A DNA stretch of 64,000 nt from Allium sativum (lineage: Eukaryota; Streptophyta; Magnoliopsida; Asparagales; Amaryllidaceae), in NCBI GenBank assembly GCA_030737875.1, contig CM060915.1, positions 573,050,577 through 573,114,576 on the forward strand, written 5' to 3'. The notes under the pieces are model-generated. The model had not been told where the DNA came from, did no database searches, and worked only from the letters and a program-made list of their open reading frames with translations. Below, one piece after another: positions 37,001 to 49,650 of this stretch. Made by a program: the position numbers and the translations under genes. How positions within the stretch are numbered: the stretch's first letter is position 1; each line of letters opens with the position of its first letter.

Positions 37001-38972
37001 TTCAATGAAGAGAAAAGGATTATTGAACCAATAAAATAGTTATTATTCATTAAGTATGCAACCGTTCTATTTTAAATTAATAAAGAAATAAATCGTTTTA
37101 CTTTAGCAATGATGAAGTAAATTATTATTTAATTATTTTAATTAAATAATTGTTTTCTTAAACAGATCCCATTTAAGATGTTATCGAGTTGGGAAAGAAA
37201 TGTCAAGATTTTTATAACGGAAAGAGATGTCAAGATTTTTGTAACAAAAAGAGATGTCAAAATTTTTGTAACGGAAAGAGATGTCAAGATTTTTGGTGAT
37301 GGAAAGAGATGTCAAGATTAGTATAAAGGAATATGACAGCGTATTGCAAGTCTGTGAACTATAGCGATAAAATAACGCTGTTGACTAGGCTTAAGCGTGA
37401 CTGTTATGTCGAGATAAGTATAAAGGGGAATATTACAGCGCATGATAAATTTTTTTTTTAAACTATAACGATAAATTTGCGCTGTTGACCAAACTTAAGC
37501 GTGATTGTATGATGGTTAGTTATACATTAGAATGGATGTTTGTTTTTACTTCGATAGTTAAATAACCGACTATCGAAGTGTTTTGACCATCGTTGTCAAT
37601 ACGGAGAGACCGGTTGGATATATTATCCGAAAACCACTCCGTATAGGCATAAGCGCTGCGAATTCGATTATGTTGAAGGCAATTGAAGACGGAGTGAAAT
37701 GCAAGGGTCGTTCTGTACCAGAATGATGTTTTCTGTTTGTCCAGTCCCAGGACAACTTGTATGGACGAATGTCTGACAGAGTATTCCTAACGGTCACATA
37801 AGACGATCTTTTCAAGGTATTACGTCTGGTGGCGGAGAAATTCGTTTGTCTTAGCTTTTATACCCGTAATATTTTTGGGAAGATCAACTAATGATTTGAC
37901 GGGTTTGACGATGTGGCATTCAAAGTATATGGTGGCCAGATGTTCTAAAAGGTAGACGTAGCCTCTAGCCTCACAACCGGGAAATGACAAAAATCGGGCA
38001 GGCAGCATGGCTATGTGGGTCGCTCCCATTAGGGTGTATAATCACCTATCTAGAGAAATTCCTTTTGCTTCTTTAATCTATCGATGCTGTCCCTTTGCGG
38101 GAAACGGTGGTTTGAGTCCAACCGTTGGTGATATACATTCGATACACTCAAGCGAAATGAGTGGTCGGTCATGTGTGGGCCGGGTTGCAAGACGTTCTTG
38201 TTGAACCCAGGTGTATTCGCCTCTAGAGATACATCAGCGGAAGGTGGTCCCATACCTTGTCATAGTTGGAATCCAATCTCCAATAAGAGCCCTACGGTTT
38301 TTGATTTTATACTATGTATGTAGAGCGTGAGATGCAAGCGTTCTGCTATTTGGTTATTTACTTGATTAGACATTATTATAATATCACTGGATTTTGATAT
38401 CAAAGTGTTTTGGGTTATAGTAAGGTAAAAAAAACCGTCCATGTTTATGTGTGGGCTGGTCTTACTATTATCCTTTTGTTTCAAAAAGGATTTTCAAAGT
38501 TAAACCGTATGGTTGGAATTTACTCACACCAGTCCCATGACTGACCCAGAGTTTATTTTGTTCGTTTTCCCTAAACTCTTGGGTGCCCAAATTTGTTCGG
38601 GCAGTCAATTGTTTCAGGGTTTTACAGATTCGCTTGGAGGAGCTCAAAGCAGGAGGCTTCACCTTTATTTATTTAGAGATCATTTCCGCTGTGATGTATA
38701 TGAGTTATACCCTGATATGGTATGTAAATTCAAATACAGTTTCGTATTTCAAAGTTTTGTTATATATTATATTTTATTCGTTCCGCTGTGAGATTCGTGT
38801 TTACTTTGATTCTGCTCAGTTGTGTTCTCCTTCTTCTTCTATTCTATTAGTTCTACCTTATCTTTCTCATCCTCTTATTTCTTTCTATTAATGACCTGGT
38901 ATTTTCCATGTCTGAACAGTCAACGCTGGGTTTTGTTTCGATTTTCAGAGTCGAAAATCCCGGGTCGTTACA
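34014..38972 (+). repeat. 3' LTR of the large-LTR element
   Basis: Same length as the 5' LTR and nearly identical. Differences are mostly single transitions, plus a two-base change in an AT run (about 34130) and one base near the end. The TATA box copy is at 35343-35350. It is followed at once by the TSD GCAAC. Confidence 0.95.
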
Positions 38973-38977
38973 GCAAC

Positions 38978-39529
38978 TGAGATCTGAGACTATTTGATTG
39001 CAACACTTAAGTTGAATCTATAATTATAGTCCAAATCCATCACTGTTTTTGTGCTCATTTTTACAAAATTCTTTTGGAAAATATTCATATTTTTTAAATT
39101 CTCTCCATTATATATAATTTTCATCGTAAATCCGTCATTCTCTACAATGTGAAATATACCACCAATTCTTTGTATATTATGATTTTTGTTTGACTGATTG
39201 AGATTTATGATGATCGTTCTTCCTCCTAAGCTGAAATTATACTTTTAGTCATTTTTCATCTGCATTTTAAACTCTGTATCCTTTTGATGATAACAAAAGT
39301 GGGAGAACGGATTAAAATTTTGATTTATGAGTGAATATTTTATAAATATTTTTAATTTTGAAAATTTATTAAATTTATTAAATTCATTCATTTCACTCAT
39401 ACACTGTTGTAGGAGGAGTTTTCTGTTGTAGGTGGAGCTAATAAATAGGGGGAGTTCAATATTCACTGTCAGACACATTTATTGTGCTCAAAATCTTTTA
39501 TTTGTTTGTCGTCATCAAAAGGGGGAGAT
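38978..39529 (+). other. SIRE-type interior, 3' end with polypurine tract
   Basis: Continues the SIRE-type interior after the nested insertion. No coding signal. It ends with TTTGTCGTCATCAAAAGGGG and then AGATTG. The polypurine tract AAAAGGGGGAGA occupies 39517-39528, one base before the 3' LTR. Confidence 0.85.
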
Positions 39530-41385
39530 TGTTGTATATGACGTAGTTGTATACACAATTATATGATTTTTATTTGATGATAACAACCAAATAAATATTA
39601 TTTTAAATGTGTTTGTTACTATACTGTTCTATATATACATCACAGACAGGAATATAATATTTATATTTAAATAGAATACGACCGTATAGACAGTATTTTA
39701 TTTAAATATAAATGTTATATTTCAAACTTTCAAACAGTACAATTATTTATGACTCCACTATTTAAACACTTCATATGAATCTGTACTTGTAAATAAACTG
39801 AATACGATAGACAAATTTGTTTGAACACAATGAAATAACATTTTATTTCATTCAAATTTGTTTGTTACAAATATCAGTACAATTCTCTTTTTTCTGTACA
39901 TTAGCTCCTCACTACATCACTCACCACTCAATACATTCTTTGACACAATTACATTTCATTTATACAATCACTTATATACACATTTACACAATGTTACTGT
40001 CTTCTGTCTTCACAACTTTTAGTCAGTCTAGTCTTCATAACTATCACATACAGAAACACACACAGTATCTGGAACAGAAATAATATTCTAAATTCTAGCG
40101 AATATAAATTTTTTAAAAATTTATTTGCCTCAAAATTTCGGTGTGTTTCTCATCATTTTTTCTTACTCGATCTGATTTACTAATCTATCCGACTGTGTCT
40201 AGACAGCTTGTGATATTCACAGTGATACACTATAAATACCACAAGGCAGACAGTATGTATATACAATGCAGGGACAGGGAAACTTGTCTGGTGGCTGCAT
40301 ATACACACATGTATATTTATACACGTGTGCACTGCCTCGCCAATCAGTATGTAGTGGCGAGCATCTGAGGAGCAACCACATGGACCAACTTGATTCAGTG
40401 CACACATCAATACAACTCAATGTAAAGTCAATACAGCTCAAACAAGGTGTTTATATGAACACAGCAAACAGTGGTGCATGGTCGAGGCATGTATATGACA
40501 TGATCAGCATAGTCAAGCGTAAGAGAACAAGACTATAACATGATCCAGCCAACATATTTTCAGCTCAAATGTATGGTGCAACTCAAGTGCAGTAATTAGA
40601 AGTGTTAAGGTTGAATATACATGGAAAGAACATAGAAGAAAACTGAAAATGATTTTGTGGAAATGGTGACATGTATGTAGGCAACAGATCTTGTGAACAA
40701 AACATCATGACAATGGTGCTGTGAACATAGTGCAGGTGTGCAAGTGTACAAAATGGCACAAGTAAAGAAAGAACACCATGTGCAGCTGACATATGCAAAG
40801 CTAGCTAGTCAGGTTCAGGTCAGAACAACCACAACCGAGAACAACTCAGGTATACTTGTTTGATTTAGCGAAAAAGAGTTCATGTTTACAAATACAAAGA
40901 AGTTCATGTTACAACTAGCATATGATCAAGTATATATGTACAAGCTTGCATATATAAATGGTGCAAGCATGGTTCATAGCCGAGTACATCATTCATATTC
41001 AAATTGTTCAGGAAAGAACAAGTTACTCGACATAGGTGCACCAAATCTCAAGGCAGCAACATATAAATTCAATGTCCAGCAAAACAGTGTGCTTGTACAA
41101 ACTACAGGGTTTCAGCAAAACAAGTATACAAACAATTGCTGCATAGTGGAGCAAGGTTCGAGCAAGTGCACAAAGAAGCTTGCATGCAAAAAGGTTTGGA
41201 GAAACAGTAAATTACTTCCAGCAATCAAAATCAGGTGTGACATGCATGTGTATTTCAAATTATTCCCAGTTTCAGTTGCAAAAGTTTTGGCAATACTGTT
41301 CTAACTTGCCATGCAAATCTATTGTGAGCAACTATCAATCAAATGCAACCAAAGGCATGTTTTCAGGAAAGAGATACACCGTTTT
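39530..41385 (+). repeat. 3' LTR of the SIRE-type element, left part
   Basis: Matches 20825-22680 of the 5' LTR. TATA box copy at 40231-40238. Ends at the target site GTTTT (41381-41385), where Tekay element 2 inserted. Confidence 0.93.
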
Positions 41386-43340
41386 TGTAACACCCCGAAT
41401 TTTCTGAGAATATTAAAATTAACAAATTCAAAAACACTTAATTTTTAGAAGAAGAATTAAGTGAAATGAATTGCGCTATTACGTTCGTCTCAAAATTTTG
41501 GTCAAGATAGACATTTGGTTTGCATAAAACGGATACCTTATGAAGAAGTTATTAAGCCTTGAAGTTTGTATGCATATGAGAAAAATATATATAGATATAT
41601 ATATATATATAAATTAAATAAATAAATATGCAAAAAAGTTCAAAACAGCGAATCGGGAGAGGGAATAACTGAACTAGCCCATTTTTGAGGTCGACTCGTG
41701 CCCCGTTGGGTCGACTAGGGTTTAATTCAGGGTGTTTGGCTGTCAACCCATAAGCCGATTCGCTCTAAGGCAGATGTGGCATCTGATTGGTTCTGATGGA
41801 CTCCTTTCTGAGTCATTAGGACTGATTTGGTTATTCTATCTTGTCTAAATGGCTTCGATTTTCTCTAGGTTAATCCGACGGTTCCTATTAAATCAAACTT
41901 CTAATAAGCAACCTAATACTCAACCCTAAATCATATTAAAAATCAAACCAAGAGCCGTCATGCTGCCATTGGACAACCTCGAGTAGCCACCGTTCAACTT
42001 GAAGCAAATTAAAAGAGACAAACCAAATCAAATCAAAATTAAACTAAAACAACGATTGTCTACATCAAAGGCGAGCATTTCAACTTCAGAATACTGATTC
42101 CAGAAATCAAGATTGTCTTTTGTAAGTGTAGTTATCTTTTAGATGTAAATAAATTTAAGACGTGATTTGATATAAAGTGAAAAATAGAATTATACCATGT
42201 TGTATAATATTGACAATGCTAATTTATGTTTGTTTCTTGTGACGATTTTATCATGAATTGTCTTGGAATGTTTGTGGCTTATTGGACTTGGTGTTGGATC
42301 TATTAAAGATTGAGAATGAAACTATCAATATCATATGCAAGTTATATGTTTCATGTTAAGATCTACATATATATGTTTATATGATTAATGCAAGTTATAT
42401 GTTTTATGTTAGATCCAAGTCAAGATCTACATATATATATATTCATATGTTTTATGTTAGATCCATATGCCTATATATATGTTCATATGTTCATATGCAA
42501 GTTACAAGTTTTATGTTGGATCCATGTCAGGATCTATCTAGGTTCATATGATTAATACAAGTTATATGTTTTATGATAGATCCAAGTCACGATCTAATTA
42601 TACATATGTTCATATGCAAGTTACATGTTAGATCCAAAACTAGATCTATATTTATATGCATGTTTGTAAAGTGGACTTATGCAAGTTCACCTTGTTAGAT
42701 CTAGTTCACACCTATATGTTAATGTTAAAATTATACATGCATTGGGATTGGACATGTCATGATTATGTCATATGCTAGTTTATAATTGAGGTTATGTTCC
42801 CACATGCCTAGATCTACATATTAACATGTTTTAGGCTTATGATTATCTAAGTCTAAATTATATGCAAGTTCATGTGACATGTTAAATTATATGAATAAAG
42901 TTTTATGCAAAATTTACATGTTTGGTTGAATCTATATTATGCATGTTCCCTTCTTTACCTCTTGTTTATAAATTGGGCTAATATGCGGGCCCAATGACTT
43001 TATGTGATTAATACGAACGAACAAACGGGGGTAACATTTGGATAGTTATTAAATCAAAACATGTTAATAATGTAGGTGGGCCCAAAACCATGTAAATGTT
43101 TAAGGCCATGAATGGTATAATTTATACCATTAGTCTTGAACATAATTAAAATATGTGCCATGAAACACTTGTAGAAAATTCACATATATAAAATTTCAAA
43201 GATGAATATGCCTAACCCGAGGTTAGACTGAGTTGTGGTGTAAACCTGCCCGAAACCAGCCGACACATCCAGTAACCACAACAATACATGTCTAATGTGA
43301 GAGGTTAGTGCATCAAGCCCAGAAAGACCCGAGGTTAGAC
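41386..43340 (+). repeat. 5' LTR of Tekay element 2, 3'-truncated
   Basis: TGTAACACCCCGAATTTTCTG. Equivalent to 46767 to about 48720 of the 3' LTR. It holds two GTCGAC sites (about 41690-41720), a donor-like GTAAGT (42122), an array of GTTAGATCCAAG/CATATGCAAGTTA repeats (42320-42720) and one hairpin unit (GTTGTGGT 43232-43239 with ACCACAAC 43275-43282). The rest of the LTR, with the acceptor and LTR end, is deleted. Confidence 0.92.
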
Positions 43341-43350
43341 CCGAGGTTAG

Positions 43351-46206
43351 TGCATATACCTCGTTGACAATGCAAAACCCGTTCCTTTACCCATTAGACA
43401 CATGGCTCCAAGTGAGAGAAAAGAACTCAGCAAGCAAGTTAAAGAGCTGCCTGAAAAGGGGTTCATAAGACGGAGTATTTCTGAATGGGGTGCTCCAGTA
43501 GTGTTCGCGACCAAAGCCGATGGTTCACTCTGCCTATGCGTGGATTATAGGGAGCTGAACAAGCTGACCAAGAAGAATAGGCACCCACTCCCAAGAATTA
43601 ACGATCTGTTTGATCAGCTCGTAGGTGCATCCGTTTTCTTCTAACTAGATCTGGCTATCGGGTTTCATTAGCTAAGAGTGGCTGAGGAGAGCATTGACAA
43701 GACCGCATTTAGGACCCCGGATGGTTTCTTCGAGTGGCTTGTCATGCCTTTCGGCTTGACAAACACACATGCCTATTTCGTGGACTTGATGAGCAGGGTG
43801 TTCCGGGAATTCCTCAATAAGTTTGTGGTGGTCTTCATGGACGATATTTTGATCTTTTCGAAGAGTGAGGAAGAGCATGCTCAGCACTTAGGGGAAGTCA
43901 TGAATACTCTTCGTGCACATCAATTGAAAGCCAAATTCTCCAAATGCCATTTCTGGAGAGAAGATGTTAGATTCCTTGGACATGTGGTGTCCAAAGAGGG
44001 GTTAGTTGTGGACCCCACAAAAGTGGTTGCTGTGCAAGATTGGAAGATTCCACGAAATGCAACTGAAGTCTGAAGCTTTCTCGGGCTAGCAGGCTTTTAC
44101 CGGAAGTTCATCAAAGAATTTGCGAAAATCTCAGCTCCACTTACAAGGTTGACGAAGAAGAACCTAGTTTTCGCTTGGGATTTGGATTGCGATATTGCTT
44201 TCCAACGCTTGAAAAGGGCTCTAACAACAGCCCCAGTTCTGACATTGCCTGATGGGAGCAAGATGTTTACCGTATACACGGATGCATGCGGTACGGGATT
44301 AGGCGCTGTCTTGATGCAAGAAGGGAAGGTAGTAGCTTATGGTGGAAGGCAGTTGAAAGTACATGAGAAAAACTACCCAACCCACGACCTAGAATTGGCG
44401 GCCATCGTTTTCGTTCTTAAGTCTTGGCACCATTATCTCCTAGGTGAGAATTTTGAATTGTTTACTGACCATAAATCGTTGAAGTACCTTTTCTCGTAGA
44501 AAGATCTCTACTTGAGGCAGCAAAGATGGATGGAGTTTCTTGCCTCATATGATTTTGAGATTTCCTATACTCCTGGCAAGGGCAATGTGGTAGCTGACGC
44601 TCTAAGTAGAAAGAAGCTGACCTTAAGCCCTCTCTTTGTAGAAAGGCAAAGCTTGGAGTACATAGCCAACTTTGACTTTAGACCCTCCTCTGAATTTGTA
44701 CCTGGCTTGTTAGCAACACTGGAAGTGCGGCCTACACTTTTTGACTCAATAGGAACCGCACAACGTGAAGACCCTCAGCTGGTAGATGTGATAGATAAGC
44801 TGATTAGGGGTGAGACTTCGAGTCACCTCAATAGATACTCCATCAATGATAAGAGATGGTTGAGACGGGATGGAAGGCTATGCGTCCCACAAGTATGAGA
44901 TTTAGTGAAAACAGTTCTAGAAGAAGCACACCATTCAAAGCTGACCATACACCCAGGCGGAGACAAAATGTATAAAGACATCAAAAGAGTTTTCTTTTGG
45001 AATGGCATGAAGAGGGACATAGCTGAATTCGTTTCTAAGTGCATGATATGTCAGCAAGTCAAGGCGGAGCAGAAGAAGCCTGGTGGTTTGCTTCATCCTC
45101 TAGAGGTCCCACAGTGGAAATGGGATAGCATTTCGATGGACTTTATTGATGGGTTTCCTAGGTCAAGAAGGCGAAATACCAGTATTTGGGTAATAGTGGA
45201 CCGGCTCACAAAAAGCGCTCACTTTATACCTGTCAAAAATAGAAGGACTGCCTCATCTCTAGCATCTCTATATCTTAAAGAGATAGTTCGATTGCATGGG
45301 ATACCTTCCAGCATAGTAAGCGATCGAGACCCTATCTTTACAAGAAAGTTCTGGAAGAGTTTGCAAGAGGTTGTAGGCACACAACTATGTTTAAGCATGG
45401 CCTACCACCCCCAAACCGATGGACAGACGGAAAGGGTGAACAGAGTCTTAGAAGACCTCTTGAGATTGTGTGTTCTTGACTTTTGAAAGACATGGGAAGA
45501 TCATCTTCCTCTGGGGGAGTTCGCCTACAACCATAGCTACCAAGCTACAATAGGCATGGCACCCTTGAAGCCTTATACGGGAGACGTGTCGATCACCAAC
45601 CTGTTGGTGGGAATCTAAAGATAAGCTTATACTTGGGCCATACATGATTAGGGAAATCTCTGAAAAGGTAGACCTAATAAGAAGACGAATGAAGACTTCT
45701 CAACATAGACAGAAGTCCTGTGCAGATAAAAGAAGGACCGACCTTGAGTTTGAGGTTGGAGACAGAGTGTTCCTTAAAGTATCTCCTTTGAGGAATGTTG
45801 TTCACTTTGGATCCAAAGGAAATTGGAACCTAGATTCATAGGACCATTTCCTATCATTGAAAGAATTGGGACGATGGACTACAAATTAGAGCTACCTCAA
45901 AAGTTGGCTGGAGTTCACAATGTCTTTCATGTTTCTCACCTACGGAAGTGCTTACATGAGTTTGCGGAAGTGGTGGAGCCAAAGATACTAGAAGAGGTAG
46001 AAGTGGAATGAGAAGAAACAGTGAGAAGAATCCCAACTCGTATCTTGGGAACGGAAGTCAAAAAGCTACGCAACCGTGAAGTCAAGCTTGTTAAAGTACA
46101 ATGGAGTGACAATGAAGAAGACGCGACTTAGGAGACCGAAAGCAAGATACGCGCAGCCTACCCTTATCTTTTTGAGGGTACATCTTTGATCTCTCCTTTA
46201 TCATAA
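43351..46206 (+). pseudogene. Tekay pol: RT, RNase H, integrase, chromodomain
   Basis: Degenerate Pol joined directly to the cut LTR. RT covers about 43380-44080 with catalytic FMDD (about 43838). RNase H at about 44250-44620 keeps [16 protein letters not shown] and FTDHK. Integrase at about 44900-45600 has the HHCC zinc finger (HHSKLTIHPG...CMICQQ), then Asp, Asp and Glu of the DDE core in SMDFI, SDRDPIF and QTERVN. A GPF-type tail (GPFPIIERIG) precedes a chromodomain (PTRILGTEVKKLRN...VQWSD). Stops in the same frame at 43642, 43669, 44071, 44497, 44896 and 45484, frameshifts between about 45560 and 45830, and stops at 46009 and 46129 inactivate it. Chromodomains steer integration to marked chromatin. 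Confidence 0.92.
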
Positions 46207-46766
46207 GTTTATTCATGCTTAGTTATCTTCTCGGTCCTATTTCTTGATCCTTAGTAGAAATCAGTGGATGTAAACATGTATTTGAAACATGTTATGGTTG
46301 ATGGTTGCAAAGTGGTTGCAAGTGGTTGCTAGTGATTGCTCGTGGATGCATATGCACATACACATTAGGTTCTAGATCGACTCAATCACTTTCATATTGC
46401 ATTTGCATATGAATGCATGAAATTGTATGTGGATTGAAACTTAATGTGTTATCATATGGACGTTGCATTTGTATGAATGATTGTGCACTCATGTAGAATT
46501 ATGAATAGGAAAAATTGCATACATAATGGACTCATGGCACTCTTATGATTTGCATTAAGGAGGTCAACTGGAACAGTAGACCGCCTGATTTTGCACTAGA
46601 TAAGAGACATATACACACACTCTGCATATGTTCATATGGAATTAGAAGTCTTTTAAGGACAATGGATGCTTGTGGACGATAGATGAGTAGATGGATGATT
46701 GGATGTTAAGATGCATTCTTCTTAACTTGAAGATTTCGGGGACGAAATCCTTTAAGGAGGGGAGAA
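46207..46766 (+). other. 3' untranslated interior and polypurine tract of Tekay element 2
   Basis: Non-coding, with GGTTGCAAGTGGTTGC-type short repeats at 46300-46345. It ends GATTTCGGGGACGAAATCC, then the polypurine tract AAGGAGGGGAGAA (46754-46766). The minus-strand family has the same end at 57062-57100. Confidence 0.85.
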
Positions 46767-47496
46767 TGTAACACCCGAATTTTCTAAGAAAATTAAAATT
46801 AACAAATTCAAGAACACTTAATTTTTAGAAGAAGAATTAAGTGAAATGGGTTGCGCTATTACGTTCGTCTCAAAATTTTGGTCAAGATAGACATTTGGTT
46901 TGCATAAAACGGATACCTTATGAAGAAGTTATTAAGCCTTGAAGTTTGTATGCATATGAGAAAAATATATATAGATATATATAAAAATTAATTAAATAAA
47001 TATGCAAAAAAGTTCAAAACAGCGAATCGGGAGGGGAATAACCGAACCGGCCCATTTTTGAGGTCGACCCAAGCTCCGCTGGGTCGACTAGGGGTTGATT
47101 CAGGGTGTTTGGCTGTCAACTCGTGGGCCGATTCGCTCTAAGGCGGATGTGGCATCTGATTGGTTCTGATGGACTCCTTGCTGAGTCATTAGGGCTGATG
47201 TGGCTATTCTATCTTGTCTGAATGGCTTTGATTTACTCTAGGTTAATCTGACGGTTCCTATTAAATCAAACTTCAATATAAGCAACCTAATACCTTAACC
47301 CTAAATCATATTAAAAATCAAACCAAGAGCCGTCATGCTGCCATTGGACAACCTCGAGTAGCCGTCGTTCAACTTGAAGCAAATTAAAAGAGACAAACCG
47401 AATCAAATTAAAATTAAACTAAAACATCGATTGTCTACATCAAAGGCGAGCATTTCAACTTTAGAATACAGATTCCAGAAATCAAGATTGTCTTTT

Positions 47497-49650
47497 GTAA
47501 GTGTAGTTATCTTTTAGATGTAAATAAATTTAAGACGTGATTTGATATAAAGTGAAAAATAGAATTATACCATGTTGTATAATATTGACGATGCTAATTC
47601 ATGTTTGTTTCTTGTGATGATTTTATCATGAATTGTCTTGGAATGTTTGTGGCTTAATGGACTTGGTGTTGGATCTATTAAAGATTGAGAATGAAACTAT
47701 CAATATCATATGCAAGTTATATGTTTCGTGTTAAGATCTACATATATATGTTTATATGATTAATGCAAGTTGTATGTATAATGTTAGATCCAAGTCAAGA
47801 TCTACATATATATATATATATTCATATGTTTTATGTTAGATCCATATGCCTATATATATGTTCATATGTTCACCTGCAAGTTACAAGTTTTATGTTGGAT
47901 CCATGTCAAGATCTATCTAGGTTCATATGATTAATGCAAGTTATATATTTATGATAGATCCAAGTCACGATCTAATTATACATATGTTCATATGCAAGTT
48001 ACATGTTAGATCCAAAACTAGATCTATATTTATATGCATGTTTGTAAAGTGGACTTATGCAAGTTCACCTTGTTAGATCTAGTTCACGTCTGTATGTTAA
48101 TGTTAAAATTATACATGCCTTGGGATTGGACATGTCATGATTATGTCATATGCTAGTTTATAATTGCGGTTATGTTCCCACATGCCTAGATATACATATT
48201 AACATGTTTTAGGCTTATGATTATCTAAGTCTAAATTATATGCAAGTTCATGTGACATGTTAAATTATATGAATAAAGTTTTATACAAAATTTACATGTT
48301 TGGTTGAATCTATATTATGCATGTTCCCTTCTTTACCTCTTGTTTATAAATTGGGCTAATATGCGGGCCCAATGACTTTATGTGATTAATACGAACGAAC
48401 AAACGGGGGTAACGTTGGGATAGTTATTAAATCAAAACATGTTAATAATGTAGGTGGGCCTAAAACCATGTAAATGGTTAAGGCCATGAATGGTATAATT
48501 TATACCATTAGTCTTGAACATAATTAAAATATGTGACATGAAACACTTGTAGAAAATTCACATATATAAAATGTAAAAGATGAATATGCCTAACCCGAGG
48601 TTAGACTGAGTTGTGGTGTAAACCTGCCCGAAACCAACCGACACATCCAATAACCACAACAATACCTGTCTAATGTGAGAGGTTAGTGCATCAAGCCCAG
48701 AAAGACCCGAGGTTAGACTGAGTTGTGGTTTAAAACTGCCCGGAACCGACCGGCACATCCAGTAACCACAACAATACCTGTCTAATGTGAGTGGTTGGTG
48801 CTTTAATTAATTAATTAGTTAAAGCTCATGAACAATCAAGCTAGAAATGGTGAGGTTAAGTAATTAAGGGAACACTTAACCAATTTAACATGTTAACAAG
48901 ACAAGATTGGTGGGGTTATGGAATTGAGGAAACACTTAACCAACTTAACATGTTAACTAGATAAGATTGATAGGGGTTAAGTCAAACCAAGGACACTTAA
49001 CCATTTTAACATTTTGACTAGAAAAACCCTAGTAACGGGGACCCGTTTCAGCAGTAACCCACATGGATGTATCAAGGTACCCTGAACTAGGCAGGGTGGG
49101 GCAAGATTACTGGGCTGAATATAAGCGGTCAAAAGGGTGGCGGTTAGGTGCGTTAGTGTAGGTTCCGACGGAGTACGGGCGTGCACGGGCTCTGGAGTGG
49201 AAAAAGCAGGCACTAGGCACCAGGCGTACACTTGTGCATCTTTGAATCGTGTCAGGGTTGCCATTATAGGACTTGATACACCCTATACTGGAACCAGCAC
49301 AAGTACTTAAAAATCATGTGGGGCCGCATGACATCGGGAATACATGAATGCGAGTAGGAGCCAATCAATACATGAATGGGATCACTTTATCATAAACATA
49401 CATTGCTAGTTAAAAAGCTCTTAATGGGTGCAGAGAAGTAAAAGTGGGTGCAATAGCCAAATCTAGTTAAATCTTACTTTACCTCGTTTTAGGACTACCC
49501 TATGCTTGTGGTATCATTCTAAGTTCAGTTTATTCATGTCATAGTCTTTTACTTGTTTACATGGTATTAAATAATTGGGCTCACCAGACTTATGTTTGAC
49601 CCATTTTCCTTTCGCTTCTTTTCTTCTGTTTCCCCTTCCCCCTCCCCCAG
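47497..49650 (+). other. Putative leader intron in the Tekay element 2 LTR
   Basis: Donor GTAAGT at 47497-47502. The acceptor follows a long CT tract and ends CCCCCAG at 49650. The span of 2,154 bp contains both hairpin units and the conserved block. Its position relative to the LTR ends matches the other Tekay LTRs. Confidence 0.4.
48610..48782 (+). other. Tandem conserved hairpins in Tekay element 2
   Basis: Unit 1 pairs GTTGTGGT (48610-48617) with ACCACAAC (48653-48660). Unit 2 pairs GTTGTGGTT (48722-48730) with AACCACAAC (48774-48782). Loops share CTGCCCG, AACC and ACATCCA. Each unit is preceded by GAGGTTAGACTGA and followed by CTAATGTGAG. Confidence 0.6.

Larger units (their letters stand above)
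27614..38972 (+). mobile_element. Young non-autonomous element with 4.96-kb LTRs
   Basis: Two LTRs of identical length (4,959 bp; 27614-32572 and 34014-38972) enclose a 1,441-bp interior. The TSD GCAAC is perfect at 27609-27613 and 38973-38977. The primer-binding site TGGTATCAGAGC is at 32575-32586 and the polypurine tract AAGGGGGAAGGAA at 34001-34013. About 30 differences between the LTRs were seen by eye (roughly 0.6%), so it is the youngest insertion here. No gag or pol is encoded. The interior end TTTCGAGGGCGAAATTATTTTAAGG resembles chromovirus 3' interiors, suggesting a Ty3/gypsy parent. It is LARD-like in lacking genes, but has an unusually short interior. Confidence 0.93.

Noticed and set aside
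42320..42720. Possible regulatory repeat array in the Tekay element 2 LTR
   Set aside because: The AGATCCAAG/CATATGCAAG repetition is real and also present at 47700-48070, but nothing points to function beyond ordinary tandem expansion.
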